Part shown: piece by piece, positions 35,494-44,673 of the stretch
Layout: each line of letters opens with the position of its first letter
Position numbering within the stretch: position 1 is the stretch's first letter
Assembly: GCF_035594035.1 (NCBI RefSeq)
Contig: NZ_CP141588.1
Span: 1,447,501-1,511,500 of the forward strand
Reading direction: 5' to 3'
DNA: 64,000 bases
Source of the DNA: Sphingomonas sp. LY54
Lineage (GTDB): Bacteria; Pseudomonadota; Alphaproteobacteria; Sphingomonadales; Sphingomonadaceae
Program-made: the position numbers and the translations under genes
The notes under the pieces: model-generated
Databases searched by the model: none
What the model saw: the letters and a program-made list of their open reading frames with translations, nothing else
Told to the model about the DNA's origin: nothing

Positions 35494-36080
35494 GGGCACA
35501 CCGCAAAAACAGGACGGGTTTGGTTGCCGTAAGGCTGGTTGCGAAGGACCGTGGACGCCTTCACCTCCTGCGTGGGGGGCAAGCCCACCATCTGCGCCAT
35601 CGGGAACATCCGCGGATAGGAGATCGTAACGCGGTAGAGCACGGCGTCATGCGCCCCGCCCTGGCCGGTGCGGCCGAGATCGGCATCCCACTGACCGTTG
35701 CCATTGACGTCCTCGAAGCATTCGCCCGCATTCCACTGGCCGTTGCCGTTGGTGTCGTTAAACCGCTCCGGATCCCCGACCGAACTGAAGTCGCTGTAGC
35801 TCCGTCGCACCGGGACAAAGGTGGCGCCCGACCCCACAATCGTCCGCATCTGGGTCTCGACGTACGTGTCGATCTGGGCGCTGGCGGTCGTTCCCGTTTC
35901 GAGCGTGGCCTGACGCGCAACGGTCTGCATCACGCCCTGGAGGACGCTACTCGCATACATCGAATGCGCGACGTCAAAGAAGAACATCAGCATCAGGAAA
36001 AAGGTCGGGGCGACCAGCCCGAACTCCATCAGCGCCGCGCCGCGCGCGTCCCTGCGCAAAGTGAGTTTGCGGCGGCTCAT
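35490..36080 (-). CDS. TadE-like minor pilin with two calcium-loop-like repeats
   Basis: 196 residues. ARGAALMEFGLVAPTFFLMLMFFFD is the TadE-like prepilin/anchor helix with the conserved Glu at 19. Residues 109-120 and 124-135 are twin loops of the DTNGNGQW...E and DVNGNGQWDAD type, resembling EF-hand/dockerin calcium loops. ATG overlaps the end of the upstream TadG-like gene. Likely a minor component of adhesive Flp pili. Confidence 0.85.
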   Translation of the reverse strand: MSRRKLTLRRDARGAALMEFGLVAPTFFLMLMFFFDVAHSMYASSVLQGVMQTVARQATLETGTTASAQIDTYVETQMRTIVGSGATFVPVRRSYSDFSSVGDPERFNDTNGNGQWNAGECFEDVNGNGQWDADLGRTGQGGAHDAVLYRVTISYPRMFPMAQMVGLPPTQEVKASTVLRNQPYGNQTRPVFAVCP

Positions 36081-38068
36081 CGCGTCAGCCTCAGTTCGGC
36101 GATCTGGGAGGCGATCGCGTTGAACTGCTCCATGAGTTGGGCGTCGCTCGATGCGTAGAAGGCCCTTCCGGGGCTAGCGCAATTTTGCAGCCTCGTGGTC
36201 ATCGTCTGCGCATAGGCCACGACCCACAGAGTGATGTTCTTGCCCTTGATCGTCTCGCACACGGCGCTGAACCGTTCGTTGTGGCGACCCGTCAGGTTTG
36301 CGTTGTTGATCGACCCGCCGCTGACTCGCCGGTCAAGTTTCTCGTAGCCGTAAAGCCCATAGACACCGGTGCTTGCGCTCATGTCGCCGTCGGTCATGAA
36401 GATGATGTGGCGATTGATCGGACGAGCGTTCGGGGCCGTGGCGTTGCGCGCGGCAAAGATGCCGGTCGGCGAGATGAGACGCCCGCCCCAGATCAAGCCG
36501 AAATCGTGATAGGTGCTGCCGTCGGCCCGGAAGTCCGCCGCATTGACGTAGTTCGAAACCTCGGTCTGGGTCATGACGTCAAGATTGAGCGCGGCTTTCG
36601 GACATACGGCGGCCAGAGAGTTGCGATTGCTGGTAGACGTTTCATCAGCGAGGCCCGCACGATCATAGGCGACGGTTGGCCATGAAGGCCGCCAGCGCGT
36701 AGCGATCGAGTTGGGCGTGCGGTCGATATCGAGGTCGATCGCCCCGCTGGGGATCGAGCTGAACGTGGCTTGGGCAACCGTGTCACGCTCTTCGAGGCAG
36801 CCGTTCCAGGTCGAACTGACGTTGGTATAGTTGTTGCCGGTTAGGGTCGTGACCGCATTGCCCAGCTTGAACTGGCTGGTCGGATATTCGACTGCTTTAT
36901 ACCGCCATCTATAATTCGGGGTCCTCGTCACCGTGGTGGTGCGCTGCTCCTGCCGCGTGACAGTCCGGCGCTGGATCGTGCAGCGGGTCGCCGAAGTGTC
37001 TCGCCGATATTCCGTGTCGGTCGCCGTCCGCTGGTCGACGGTAACTTCCGTGATCACCCCCGACGAGTTGGTCGTCGTCGTCGTGTTGCTTGTGATCGTG
37101 CCGTTGCTGGTGGTCCTGGACGGCACCGAATTGTTACAGCCTGTGTTGGTCAGCCCACTGGTGAACGAATGGAAGACCCAGCTGCCGTTGTTCGTGGACG
37201 TCGTCGACCAGCCCGTCGGACCGCTGGTCGACGAACTGTAGCCGGCGATTTCACGCTCGCGTGACTGATAGGTCCAGTTGTCGACGATATAGTCGCTGGG
37301 CAGAAGCCTCCCGACATTCACGTTCGAGGAGTAAGGCACGAAGCCGATCCGGAGGCGCGAGCCGACTGCGGTCGCCGTGTTGATCGTGTCATAGAAGTTG
37401 ACGACCGCCGTGCGGAGCGCCTTGATACGGGCGTTGCTCTTCTCGACGCCGCCATTGTTGCTGCAAGTGGCGGTCGTATCGGCAGCGGCACAGTTCATGG
37501 AGCCGGTCACGTCGAGCACGAACATGATGTCGTTGTTCGAGATCTGCAGCTGCGCCTCACAGGTGGCGTTGAGGGTGAATTCATCCCAGTTGAATATGCG
37601 GAGCAACGTCGTCGGGACGTGAGTCTGGGCCGTGCCCACGACCGTGCCGTTGGGCGCCCCGTCCACGATCACGTCCTCGATGGCGAAGGTGGTGAGGGTC
37701 GAACCGTAATCGCCGGTTTCGCGCGCGCTCGTCGTCGGATCGTCGAGGCCGCGCAGGTTGATATCGAAGAAGTTGCGCGCTTCGGTCCGCGGGTTCGGGC
37801 TCCCGGTCGGGTTGCCGTCGAGCGAATTGTTGACCATGACGCGGCGGGCCGCCAGCACGCCGGCATCGCAGGCCTGCTGGAGGCGCGTCTTCACGAGGTA
37901 GGCGCGGCCGAAATCCACCGCCCCGCCGACCATGCCCGCCATGGGCACCATCGCCGCGGCGGCGATCACCAAAGTGTTGCCGCGCGTGTCGCGCAACAGG
38001 CTCTGGAGGAAGCCGCGCTCGTACCGCTTCGGCGTTTTCCGCCTCTTGCGCATCTTGAGAACGGGCAT
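36077..38068 (-). CDS. TadG-like pilus assembly protein with von Willebrand A domain
   Basis: 663 residues from ATG 38068, which has AAAGGGAC at a good distance. N-terminal membrane anchor with RGNTLVIAAAAMVPMAGMVGGAVDFGRAYLVKTRLQQACDAG, here a typical TadE/G-type helix; a von Willebrand A domain starts near residue 190 with the MIDAS DVTGSM and later FMTDGDMSAS. A long Thr/Ser-rich stretch with many T-T-T-N runs follows it (around 37020-37160). Such proteins act at the cell surface in tight adherence. Leads the three-gene trio. Confidence 0.85.
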   Translation of the reverse strand: MPVLKMRKRRKTPKRYERGFLQSLLRDTRGNTLVIAAAAMVPMAGMVGGAVDFGRAYLVKTRLQQACDAGVLAARRVMVNNSLDGNPTGSPNPRTEARNFFDINLRGLDDPTTSARETGDYGSTLTTFAIEDVIVDGAPNGTVVGTAQTHVPTTLLRIFNWDEFTLNATCEAQLQISNNDIMFVLDVTGSMNCAAADTTATCSNNGGVEKSNARIKALRTAVVNFYDTINTATAVGSRLRIGFVPYSSNVNVGRLLPSDYIVDNWTYQSREREIAGYSSSTSGPTGWSTTSTNNGSWVFHSFTSGLTNTGCNNSVPSRTTSNGTITSNTTTTTNSSGVITEVTVDQRTATDTEYRRDTSATRCTIQRRTVTRQEQRTTTVTRTPNYRWRYKAVEYPTSQFKLGNAVTTLTGNNYTNVSSTWNGCLEERDTVAQATFSSIPSGAIDLDIDRTPNSIATRWRPSWPTVAYDRAGLADETSTSNRNSLAAVCPKAALNLDVMTQTEVSNYVNAADFRADGSTYHDFGLIWGGRLISPTGIFAARNATAPNARPINRHIIFMTDGDMSASTGVYGLYGYEKLDRRVSGGSINNANLTGRHNERFSAVCETIKGKNITLWVVAYAQTMTTRLQNCASPGRAFYASSDAQLMEQFNAIASQIAELRLTR

Positions 38069-38247
38069 CGCAACAGTCCCTTTCGATCGGCTAGGTCGGA
38101 CGTCCAGCCGCCTAGGCCTACGCACGCCGCATTGATGGCGGGTAAGAGACATTGGCTAATGGGCTATTACCCACGTTTTGCGCATATTACGGATATTGGG
38201 CCCGGCCACCGTTGCCGTAGCCGGCCCACCGAGGCTAAACCCGGCCC

Positions 38248-38571
38248 ATGGCCAGCAAACCGATGATCGTCGATCTTCCCCACCGCCTCGGCGCCGAAGA
38301 GGCGAAAAGGCGCATGCAGGGGGGCATCGGCAAGCTCAAGGACCATGTTCCCGGCGGCGCGGCCGAGGTCGATTCGCGCTGGGACGGCGACCGCATGTAT
38401 CTGAACGTCCGCGCCATGGGCCAGGAGGTGAGCGGCCATATCGACGTGTTCGAGACAAAGGTTACGCTCGAACTGATGCTGCCGCCGCTCCTCGCCATGC
38501 TTGCCGGCAAGATCGAGGGCGTGCTGCGCCGCCGCGGCGCCGACCTGCTCGAGGACAAGTCCAAGGCCTGA
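38248..38571 (+). CDS. Polyhydroxyalkanoic acid system family protein
   Basis: 107 residues, matching the small family annotated as polyhydroxyalkanoate granule-region protein: IVDLPHRLGAEEAKRRM near the start and a VTLELMLPPLLAMLAGKIEG segment near the end. A soluble, START-like fold is likely. Its PHA link is by family name; no phaC or phasin is nearby. ATG overlaps no neighbour; the next gene follows after about 65 bases. Confidence 0.8.
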   Translation: MASKPMIVDLPHRLGAEEAKRRMQGGIGKLKDHVPGGAAEVDSRWDGDRMYLNVRAMGQEVSGHIDVFETKVTLELMLPPLLAMLAGKIEGVLRRRGADLLEDKSKA

Positions 38572-38638
38572 GCCGCCGCCACTTGCCTCTCCCTGCCGCC
38601 ACGCTAGCATCCGCCCCCAAGATGTAAGGGAGGCGGGG

Positions 38639-39943
38639 ATGCGGCATGTCGCGATTATCGGCTCGGGCCCCGCCGGCTATTACAGCGCCGAAGCCTTGCA
38701 GAAGGACTATGGCGAGGCCGTCCGGATCGACGTGATCGACCGCCTGCCCGTCCCCTACGGCCTGATCCGCTTCGGCGTCGCCCCCGACCACCAGTCGATC
38801 AAGGCGGTCGCCAAGCGCTACGAGAAGGTGGCGCTGACCGACAATGTCCGCTTCGTCGGCAACGTCGCGGTCGGCCACGACATCGGCGTCGACGAGCTCG
38901 CCGCGCTCTACGACGCCGTCATCCTTGCCACCGGCGCGCCGACCGACCGGCCGCTCGCCATTCCCGGCGCGGAGCTGCCGGGCGTGATCGGCTCGGCCGC
39001 CTTCGTCGGCTGGTATAATGGCCACCCCGATTTCGTCGGCCTCGCGCCCCCGCTCGAGGCCGACACCGCTTTGGTGATCGGCAACGGCAATGTCGCGCTG
39101 GACGTCGCCCGCATCCTCGCCAAGACGCCCGCGGAATTCGCCGGATCCGACATTGTCGGCCACGCGCTGGACGCGCTCGCCGCGAGCCGCATCCGCACCA
39201 TCCGCATCCTCGGCCGGCGCGGCCCTCACCAGATCGCGATGACGCCCAAGGAACTGGGCGAGCTCGGCCATCTCGAGGCCGCCGCGCCGGTGGTCGACGC
39301 GGCCGACTTCCCGCCCGAGGCGGAGGATCAGGCGCTAGAGCCGGGCATGCGCAAGTCGGTCGGGCACCTGCGCGCCTTCGCGGCGACGCCCCCGGACAAG
39401 GCCAAGACGATCGTCTTCGACTTCTTCGCCCGGCCGGTCGCGATCGAGGGGGACGGACGCGTCGAGCGCGTCGTCGTCGAGCGGACGCGCCTCACCGCCG
39501 ACGGCCGCGCCGAAGGCACCGGCGAGACGAGCGCCATATCCTGCGGGCTGGTGGTGAGCTGCATCGGCTATCACACGCCGGCGATGGACGGCGTGCCCTT
39601 CGATGCCGCGCTCGGCCGCTTCGCCAATCATGACGGCCGCATCGCCCCCGGACTCTATTGCGTCGGCTGGGCCCGGCGCGGCCCGACCGGAACGATCGGC
39701 ACCAACCGTCCCGACGGCTTCGCGGTCGCCGAGCAGATCCTTGCCAACTTCCCCCCGGGGGAGAGCGACAAGCCCGGCCGGGTGGGTCTCGACGCCCTGC
39801 TCGCGGGCCGCGGGGTCGACGTCGTCACCTTCCGCGACTGGCAGAAGATCGAGGCCGCCGAGGCCGCCCGCGCCCGCTCCGGCAGCCCTCGCGAGAAGTT
39901 CACCAGCATCGAGGACATGCTGCGCTCGGCCCATCCCGACTGA
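38639..39943 (+). CDS. Ferredoxin-NADP+ reductase, adrenodoxin-reductase type
   Basis: 434 residues. FAD-binding GSGPAGYYSAE at residue 7-17, NADP-binding VIGNGNVALDVAR near 145 and the C-terminal SCIGYHTP and GWARRGPTGTIGTN segments are all typical of the plant-mitochondria-type ferredoxin/adrenodoxin reductases. It transfers electrons from NADPH to a ferredoxin. ATG has AGGGAGG nearby, and the long upstream open frame is not used. The last gene before tRNA-Pro and the island. Confidence 0.93.
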   Translation: MRHVAIIGSGPAGYYSAEALQKDYGEAVRIDVIDRLPVPYGLIRFGVAPDHQSIKAVAKRYEKVALTDNVRFVGNVAVGHDIGVDELAALYDAVILATGAPTDRPLAIPGAELPGVIGSAAFVGWYNGHPDFVGLAPPLEADTALVIGNGNVALDVARILAKTPAEFAGSDIVGHALDALAASRIRTIRILGRRGPHQIAMTPKELGELGHLEAAAPVVDAADFPPEAEDQALEPGMRKSVGHLRAFAATPPDKAKTIVFDFFARPVAIEGDGRVERVVVERTRLTADGRAEGTGETSAISCGLVVSCIGYHTPAMDGVPFDAALGRFANHDGRIAPGLYCVGWARRGPTGTIGTNRPDGFAVAEQILANFPPGESDKPGRVGLDALLAGRGVDVVTFRDWQKIEAAEAARARSGSPREKFTSIEDMLRSAHPD

Positions 39944-40074
39944 GCCGGCGCGCCGCTCCGTCAGCGGCGGAACAGAATCGTGCGCGCCCCTGCAAAGCCG
40001 GCTTGCGCTCCCCCGATCCGCTGCCTATAGGCCCCTCCACTGTCTCCCGGTTGGCTTCGGCCAGACACACCGGT

Positions 40075-40151
40075 CGGGGAGTAGCTCAGCCTGGTAGAGC
40101 ACTGTCTTCGGGAGGCAGGGGCCGGAGGTTCGAATCCTCTCTCCCCGACCA
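40075..40151 (+). tRNA. tRNA-Pro(CGG), integration target
   Basis: Full cloverleaf: acceptor CGGGGAG/CTCCCCG, D-arm with AGCTCAGCCTGGTAGAGC, anticodon stem CTGTC/GGCAG with CGG at 34-36, T-arm GGAGG-TTCGAAT-CCTCT with CCA encoded. It decodes CCG proline codons. Its last 20 bases plus four more are repeated at 60110-60133, so this tRNA is the attachment site of the adjoining island and was kept functional on integration. Confidence 0.96.
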
Positions 40152-40155
40152 TTTT
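40132..40155 (+). repeat. attL (3' end of tRNA-Pro plus ATTTT)
   Basis: Starts GAATCCTCTCTCC within the T-arm and runs through the CCA into TTTT. Identical over 24 bases to 60110-60133. After it, the two sites diverge (ATCGC here, CTTAT there). Confidence 0.9.
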
Positions 40156-40258
40156 ATCGCAGTAGCGACGGATTTCCGCCTTTTAGCATGGTCGCCCTGG
40201 CGTGCCGGTCACATGACCGGCCCACATAGGAGCGACACATGCGGGAAGGTGAGACTTC

Positions 40259-42298
40259 ATGTGCCGCATCCCCTATGTCCGCCGTCGCGAGGGCCGCTAT
40301 GTCTTCCGCCGACGCGTTCATTTCCGAAATCTTATCTCCAAGCCGGTAGCGGTCGCGTTGCAGACGGCCGACCCGGGGCTCGCGCGGCAGCGTGCGGCGC
40401 TCCTGTCGGCCCGCTTTGCGATTGTGAAATCGAGCGTGGACAAGATGGTGGAACGTGGACGCGCCCTGACCGGGGCGGAGATCGAGGCCTTATTCCGGGG
40501 GGAGCTGGAACGCGAACTCAGGGTCCAGGTCCAGAGCGCTTATGAGAATGGCCAGTGGTCGTCCTCGGCTCTTGAGATCGCGGCGCTCGACGGCGAAGCC
40601 TATCGCATCCTCCGCAAGCCCGATCAACTAAACGGCATGCAGGAGGCTGACAGGGCCTCCCTCCGCGCCAAGGGACTCGATGCCGGGATGTGGATGATCG
40701 AAGACCTAATCGATCAAATTCACGAGGTTTTCTCCGATGGTTCCGTCGAACAGAAGCTGAAAGACATCGGCGCTCCCGCACATTCCCAGAATGTTGCCGC
40801 GGCAAGAACGCACCTCATTCGTGCCCGCGCTGCCGCATGCGCGCGTGTCCAGCGCCTATTCGACGAGAACATCCTAGACGCGGCCGACCCGATCCGCGCG
40901 CTCATGGCGGACCTTGGAGAGCCATCTGAGGAGGTTGTCAGGCTTCTTCGCGGAGATGGCGAGAACTCGCCCTCGCCCCGGGCCCCAGCGGCCGCACTTG
41001 AAAGCCAATTCCTCATCTACGACGATAGGCGCTTTGGGGACGTCATTGAGCGCGTGATTACGGCGCTAAAAGCTGAGGACGTATGGAAAGAAGGGTACGA
41101 CCAGAAGCGGCGCATCATGCAGACCTTCGCCTGGATCACCGGCAACCGGGAGCTGGGCTCATACGATCACCGTGACGTCGCGGCCTTCAAAACCGGGCTT
41201 ATGCAGCTGCCGACGACCTTTCGATTTGGAACGCTCACGAAGGGGGCGATGGCGCGGCCGTTCCATGAAGTCGTGTTGGAGCTTCCCCCGCTCTCACCGG
41301 ATCAGCGGCGAAACAATAAAACGATCAACCGCGACCTCAGCACCATGAGCACGGTCGCGAAGCATCTGGAGCAGACGGCCTGGAAGCCAAAGGTGTCCGG
41401 CGCGAAGGTGATGGATTTCAGCGGCGCGACCATCGCCATCAAGGAAAGCGACAGCACCGACCTGCGGCCGCCGTGGACCACCGCGCACCTGACGTGCCTG
41501 TTCAGCTCGCCGCTCTATACCGGCGGCGGCGCCGGGAAGCGGCGGCTCAAGGAGGGGCAGCTCCAGCCACAGGTCTGGCATGACGCCGCCTATTTCGCGC
41601 CTCTCATCTGGTACTATACCCACGCTTGCCGGGAGGAAATCTGCGGATTGGAAGTTGCAGACGTCACGAGCGACCATCTGGTCCCGCATATCGACATCCG
41701 CGATAACCTGACCCGTGGGCGCGATGGCGAAAAGGCAGGCGAGAAGCGTGCCGCCCGCCGGCGGAAGCTTCCGATCCATCCAGAGCTCATTCGACTCGGA
41801 TTCCTCGACTATGTGAAGGCGATCGCCGCGGAAGGTCATGTAGCCCTGTTCCCTGAACTCTATCTGTTCGAGGCGAAGCGCGGTGGCGCGCAGTTCTATG
41901 ACCGCGCTTGGCGCTTCATGGTCGAATGGATCGCTGACCGGCTGACGCTCCCGGTGAACGATCAGGGCAAAATCCCGGATATCCACTCGATCCGGTCGCT
42001 CGGCTCCTCATTTTACGAGGTCGACGGCGTCAACGAGATCATGCGCGCCGACATCATGGGACACGCCCGCCAGGGTACGAACGCCAAGCACTACTCCAAG
42101 CGTGCCAAGACGGAGGGCCTAGACGTGGTGCTCGTCGAGCGATTCGAGTTTCTGAAGCGCTACGTGCCTGTGATCACGAGCGAACTCCGCGCCGCGCCGA
42201 TTCAGCTCTTGCATATCGACCAGCGATCGCGGGTCGGCAGTGGCCGCCATCGGCGCATCCGAAACGACGCTGGAACAGGGAGGCATGCTGACAAATGA
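40259..42298 (+). CDS. Tyrosine recombinase/integrase of the island
   Basis: 679 residues, longer than classic phage integrases. Catalytic set is visible in the C-terminal third: R458 in ACREEICGL, H576 and R579 in HSIRS, H602 in GHARQ and the nucleophile Y612 in KHYSK. The N-terminus has the RRREGRYVFRRRV segment typical of large site-specific integrases that target tRNA genes. It lies next to attL and reads into the island, the usual arrangement. No excisionase-like gene is evident nearby. Confidence 0.92.
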   Translation: MCRIPYVRRREGRYVFRRRVHFRNLISKPVAVALQTADPGLARQRAALLSARFAIVKSSVDKMVERGRALTGAEIEALFRGELERELRVQVQSAYENGQWSSSALEIAALDGEAYRILRKPDQLNGMQEADRASLRAKGLDAGMWMIEDLIDQIHEVFSDGSVEQKLKDIGAPAHSQNVAAARTHLIRARAAACARVQRLFDENILDAADPIRALMADLGEPSEEVVRLLRGDGENSPSPRAPAAALESQFLIYDDRRFGDVIERVITALKAEDVWKEGYDQKRRIMQTFAWITGNRELGSYDHRDVAAFKTGLMQLPTTFRFGTLTKGAMARPFHEVVLELPPLSPDQRRNNKTINRDLSTMSTVAKHLEQTAWKPKVSGAKVMDFSGATIAIKESDSTDLRPPWTTAHLTCLFSSPLYTGGGAGKRRLKEGQLQPQVWHDAAYFAPLIWYYTHACREEICGLEVADVTSDHLVPHIDIRDNLTRGRDGEKAGEKRAARRRKLPIHPELIRLGFLDYVKAIAAEGHVALFPELYLFEAKRGGAQFYDRAWRFMVEWIADRLTLPVNDQGKIPDIHSIRSLGSSFYEVDGVNEIMRADIMGHARQGTNAKHYSKRAKTEGLDVVLVERFEFLKRYVPVITSELRAAPIQLLHIDQRSRVGSGRHRRIRNDAGTGRHADK

Positions 42299-42391
42299 GG
42301 ACACCGCGCCGAAACTGCGCGCGCTCCACATGCTGCAAGGGCGACGCTGCGAAAGCCAAGGTAGACGACTAACGGCGGCGGGAGGAAACAA

Positions 42392-42793
42392 GTGAAAAAA
42401 GCTGGAGCTGTCATGTGGGGTAGGGTGGAACGGGCGCGGCTTTCCGGCCCCGCACTGAGGGCGTTCTTTAAGATTGCCGCGGTCTGGCAATTGACGACGA
42501 TCGAGCAGGCTTCGCTGCTTGGCCTCTCCAGCCCCGCTACGCTCAAGCGGTGGCGGCGGGTTGAGGCGGTTGTGCTTACCCGGAATGCATTGGAACGGAT
42601 AAGTTACGTGCTTGGGATCTTCAGGGCGATCAACATCCTTATCCCCCGTGCGATGCAGGCGGATAGCTGGATCCGGCGCGCTAATGCCGCTCCCCTCTTC
42701 GGCGGCCGCAGCGCTCTCGATCGGATGCTGGGCGGAAACGTTGGCGACTTGTACGCGGTCCGCCACTATCTCGACGCACAGCTCGCAAGCTGA
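42392..42793 (+). CDS. Xre/MbcA/ParS-type antitoxin-like protein (DUF2384)
   Basis: 133 residues from GTG 42392 (GGGAGGAAACA upstream). N-terminal HTH-like part (LTTIEQASLLGLSSPATLKRWR) and a C-terminal DUF2384 segment (APLFGGRSALDRMLGGNVGDLYAVRHYLDA). In the usual pair a RES-domain toxin follows at once; here it is followed by repeats and no RES gene is seen. Probably an orphan antitoxin, or a regulator of the island. Confidence 0.85.
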   Translation: MKKAGAVMWGRVERARLSGPALRAFFKIAAVWQLTTIEQASLLGLSSPATLKRWRRVEAVVLTRNALERISYVLGIFRAINILIPRAMQADSWIRRANAAPLFGGRSALDRMLGGNVGDLYAVRHYLDAQLAS

Positions 42794-42957
42794 ATCCGCC
42801 TGCGCCTCCTCCAGGTTTTCTTCAAGCCGCCCGATCTTTGCCGCGGCATTGGCCACGGCTTGCCCTGCCGCGTCATGAAGTCTGAGGGAGCTTGCTGCCT
42901 CTTGTCGTGGACCATTCCATAATAGTTGCCCCTTCGGGCGGGTTCCGCACCTTCGGG

Positions 42958-43656
42958 TCGCCGTTCGCGGCCGTTTCCCACGGGACCGGCGATCCGCGTC
43001 TGGCGGTCGTTTCGCGTGGTGCCGAAGGGCAGGCCTCCCACCGGACAAAAACCACACAAATCGCACCGGAGAAACGCGTTTTAGCCAAGGTGCGCCACAC
43101 AGTTCGGGAATTCTGTTGGGCGTTAGGTGGCAGGCGCAATACCGCTAAGCTGCCGCAGGCACCTTAGCATGCACATTATGTCGCTGGGCAGCGATGATCG
43201 CCGTTCGCTGCCGTTTCCCACGGGACCGGCGATCCGCATCTGGCGGTCGTTTCGTGTGGTGCCGGGGTTCATACCCCGACCGGCAAAAACCACACAAATC
43301 GCACCCGAGAATCGCGATTTAGCCAAGGCGGGCCACACAAAACGGGGATTCTGTTAGGCGTTAGGTGGCAGGCGCAATACCGCTAAAGTGTGGGACCCCA
43401 CTTTAACATGCGCATTTCCCGCTAGTCGGCGATGATCCGTCCTCAGCGTGTCCTCGGAAGCTGCCGCTCACTCGCTTCTGGCGGTCGTTTTGTGTGGTGC
43501 CGAAGGGCCGTTCTCCACCGGGCAAGAACCACACAAATCCTAACCGGAAATCGCGATTTCCGCCAGGACACGCCACACAAAGCCGGAATTCTGTTGGGTG
43601 CCTGGTCTCAGGCGCAATACCGTAAATCTGGGGAACCCAGATTTACACGGGGTCAT
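42958..43656. repeat. Three tandem ~240-bp structured repeats
   Basis: Units begin near 42958, 43198 and 43437; the shared TGGCGGTCGT is at 43001, 43241 and 43479, spacing 240 and 238. Each unit has a GTGTGGT/ACCACAC-type outer stem (one mismatch in unit 1) around a variable small hairpin, a later CCACACA, a GGATTCTGTT-like segment, CAGGCGCAATAC and a terminal hairpin whose stem differs in every unit: GCTAAG/CTTAGC, TAAAGTG/CACTTTA, and an 11-bp GTAAATCTGGG/CCCAGATTTAC. The preserved pairing with changed bases points to functional RNA or DNA structure. No protein-like frame is convincing. Together with 42794-42957 and 43657-43920 this makes the longest gene-free part of the island. Confidence 0.8.
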
Positions 43657-43880
43657 CTCTACCTGCAGCGAGATAGATCCCTTCTTGCGCTCTCCGAGGA
43701 TTACCCGCCCCACACCTCGTCGGGGCGAATTGTGACGGGTACGCCGCTCTCGCGTCGGGGCCTCCAGCGCTGCTTCGACAGCGCCACCGGCAGGCGATGC
43801 CCCGCCGCTACGCGGCGGCGGCTGGGACCAGAAGTGAAAGGATCGGGAAGGGGCCAGGTGGCCCGCTGGGCCAGATGAAA

Positions 43881-43901
43881 GGAGGCCGGCTGCCGGCCTC
43901 C
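43881..43901 (+). promoter_or_regulatory. Near-perfect palindrome ahead of the exonuclease operon
   Basis: GGAGGCCGGC and GCCGGCCTCC separated by one base, 19 bases before the GTG start at 43921. It could be an operator, or a hairpin sequestering the ribosome site (the following CTGGAG). Other G/C-rich inverted repeats lie at about 43796-43822. Confidence 0.5.
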
Positions 43902-43920
43902 AGAAACTGGAGAACCCGAA

Positions 43921-44673
43921 GTGAAACATGTTGTCCTCGATATCGAGACCATCCCCAACGCCGAGGCGATGACGCGCGCCGGCATGGACCCCGACGGCGG
44001 CCTTCCGCCGTGGCCGCTCCACCAGATCGCGTGCGCGTCGGTGCTGACGGTCGACCGCGATCATCTGGGCAAGCTGTCCTTCGACGTCCGGACCTTCAGC
44101 CGCCGCGCGCTGGGCGAACGCGGCATCGTCGCATCGATCGAGCGCGCAATTGAGGACGCCTTCGAGGTCCAGACCTTCAACGGTGCTGGCTTCGACATCC
44201 CGGTCCTGCTCAACCGCGCCGCCGTCACCGGCGAGCCGGCGCCGATCGTTGCCAAGCTTCACGCGCAGCCGCGCTTCAAGCGCAGCGTCCATGTCGATTT
44301 TCTGCAAGAAGTCACCGCCTCCGGCGCGGCGCCGCGTGTCCGCCTCGCTGACCTCTGCGCGGCCTACAACATCCCGGTAAAGTTGGATGCTGCGGGCAAT
44401 CAGGTCGGCGATCTTGTCGCGCAGGGCGCATGGGATCGCGTCGCCAACTATTGCGAGACGGACGTGGTCGCGACCTGGCTGATGGGCCTCTTCTGGCGCT
44501 CGGCCGAGCGGTCGTCGCCAGAGCTCATCGTCGAAGGATGGACCGCGCTTGCGCAGTGGATCTGGTCCGACCAGCGTAGGTTGGCCCACCTTATGCCCTA
44601 CGCCACGGTGCCGCCGCTTTACGAAGGCGACGGGACATTAGCCGACATCGACTTCGCAGAGTACGGCCTGTGA
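43921..44673 (+). CDS. DEDDy 3'-5' exonuclease (PolB-type, DNA_pol_B_exo2 family)
   Basis: 250 residues. Exonuclease motifs: D7/E9 in LDIETIP (ExoI), D92 in TFNGAGFD (ExoII) and YCETD with Y177 and D181 (ExoIII). This is the stand-alone predicted 3'-5' exonuclease related to family B DNA polymerases, with no polymerase domain. GTG start 43921 after CTGGAGAACCCGAA. First gene of a three-gene operon with overlapping stops and starts. Possible roles are DNA repair or processing of island DNA during transfer. Confidence 0.88.
   Translation: MKHVVLDIETIPNAEAMTRAGMDPDGGLPPWPLHQIACASVLTVDRDHLGKLSFDVRTFSRRALGERGIVASIERAIEDAFEVQTFNGAGFDIPVLLNRAAVTGEPAPIVAKLHAQPRFKRSVHVDFLQEVTASGAAPRVRLADLCAAYNIPVKLDAAGNQVGDLVAQGAWDRVANYCETDVVATWLMGLFWRSAERSSPELIVEGWTALAQWIWSDQRRLAHLMPYATVPPLYEGDGTLADIDFAEYGL

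Noticed and set aside
36900..37250. Forward frames opposite the Thr-rich part of the TadG-like gene
   Set aside because: Val-rich low-complexity translation that mirrors the Thr/Asn codons of the real gene.
42285..42395. 36-codon frame between integrase and DUF2384 gene
   Set aside because: Overlaps both neighbours; its AGGG is only one or two bases from the ATG; no protein-like pattern.
43125..43375. Integron attC site suggested by GTTAGGT and GTTAGGC
   Set aside because: No matching RYYYAAC partner at the proper distance and no integron integrase.
42958..43656. CRISPR array
   Set aside because: Repeats are about 240 bp, directly adjacent and diverged; no short repeat/spacer pattern and no cas genes.
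42794..43920. Retron or diversity-generating retroelement
   Set aside because: Hairpin-rich DNA is present, but no reverse transcriptase frame exists in the window.
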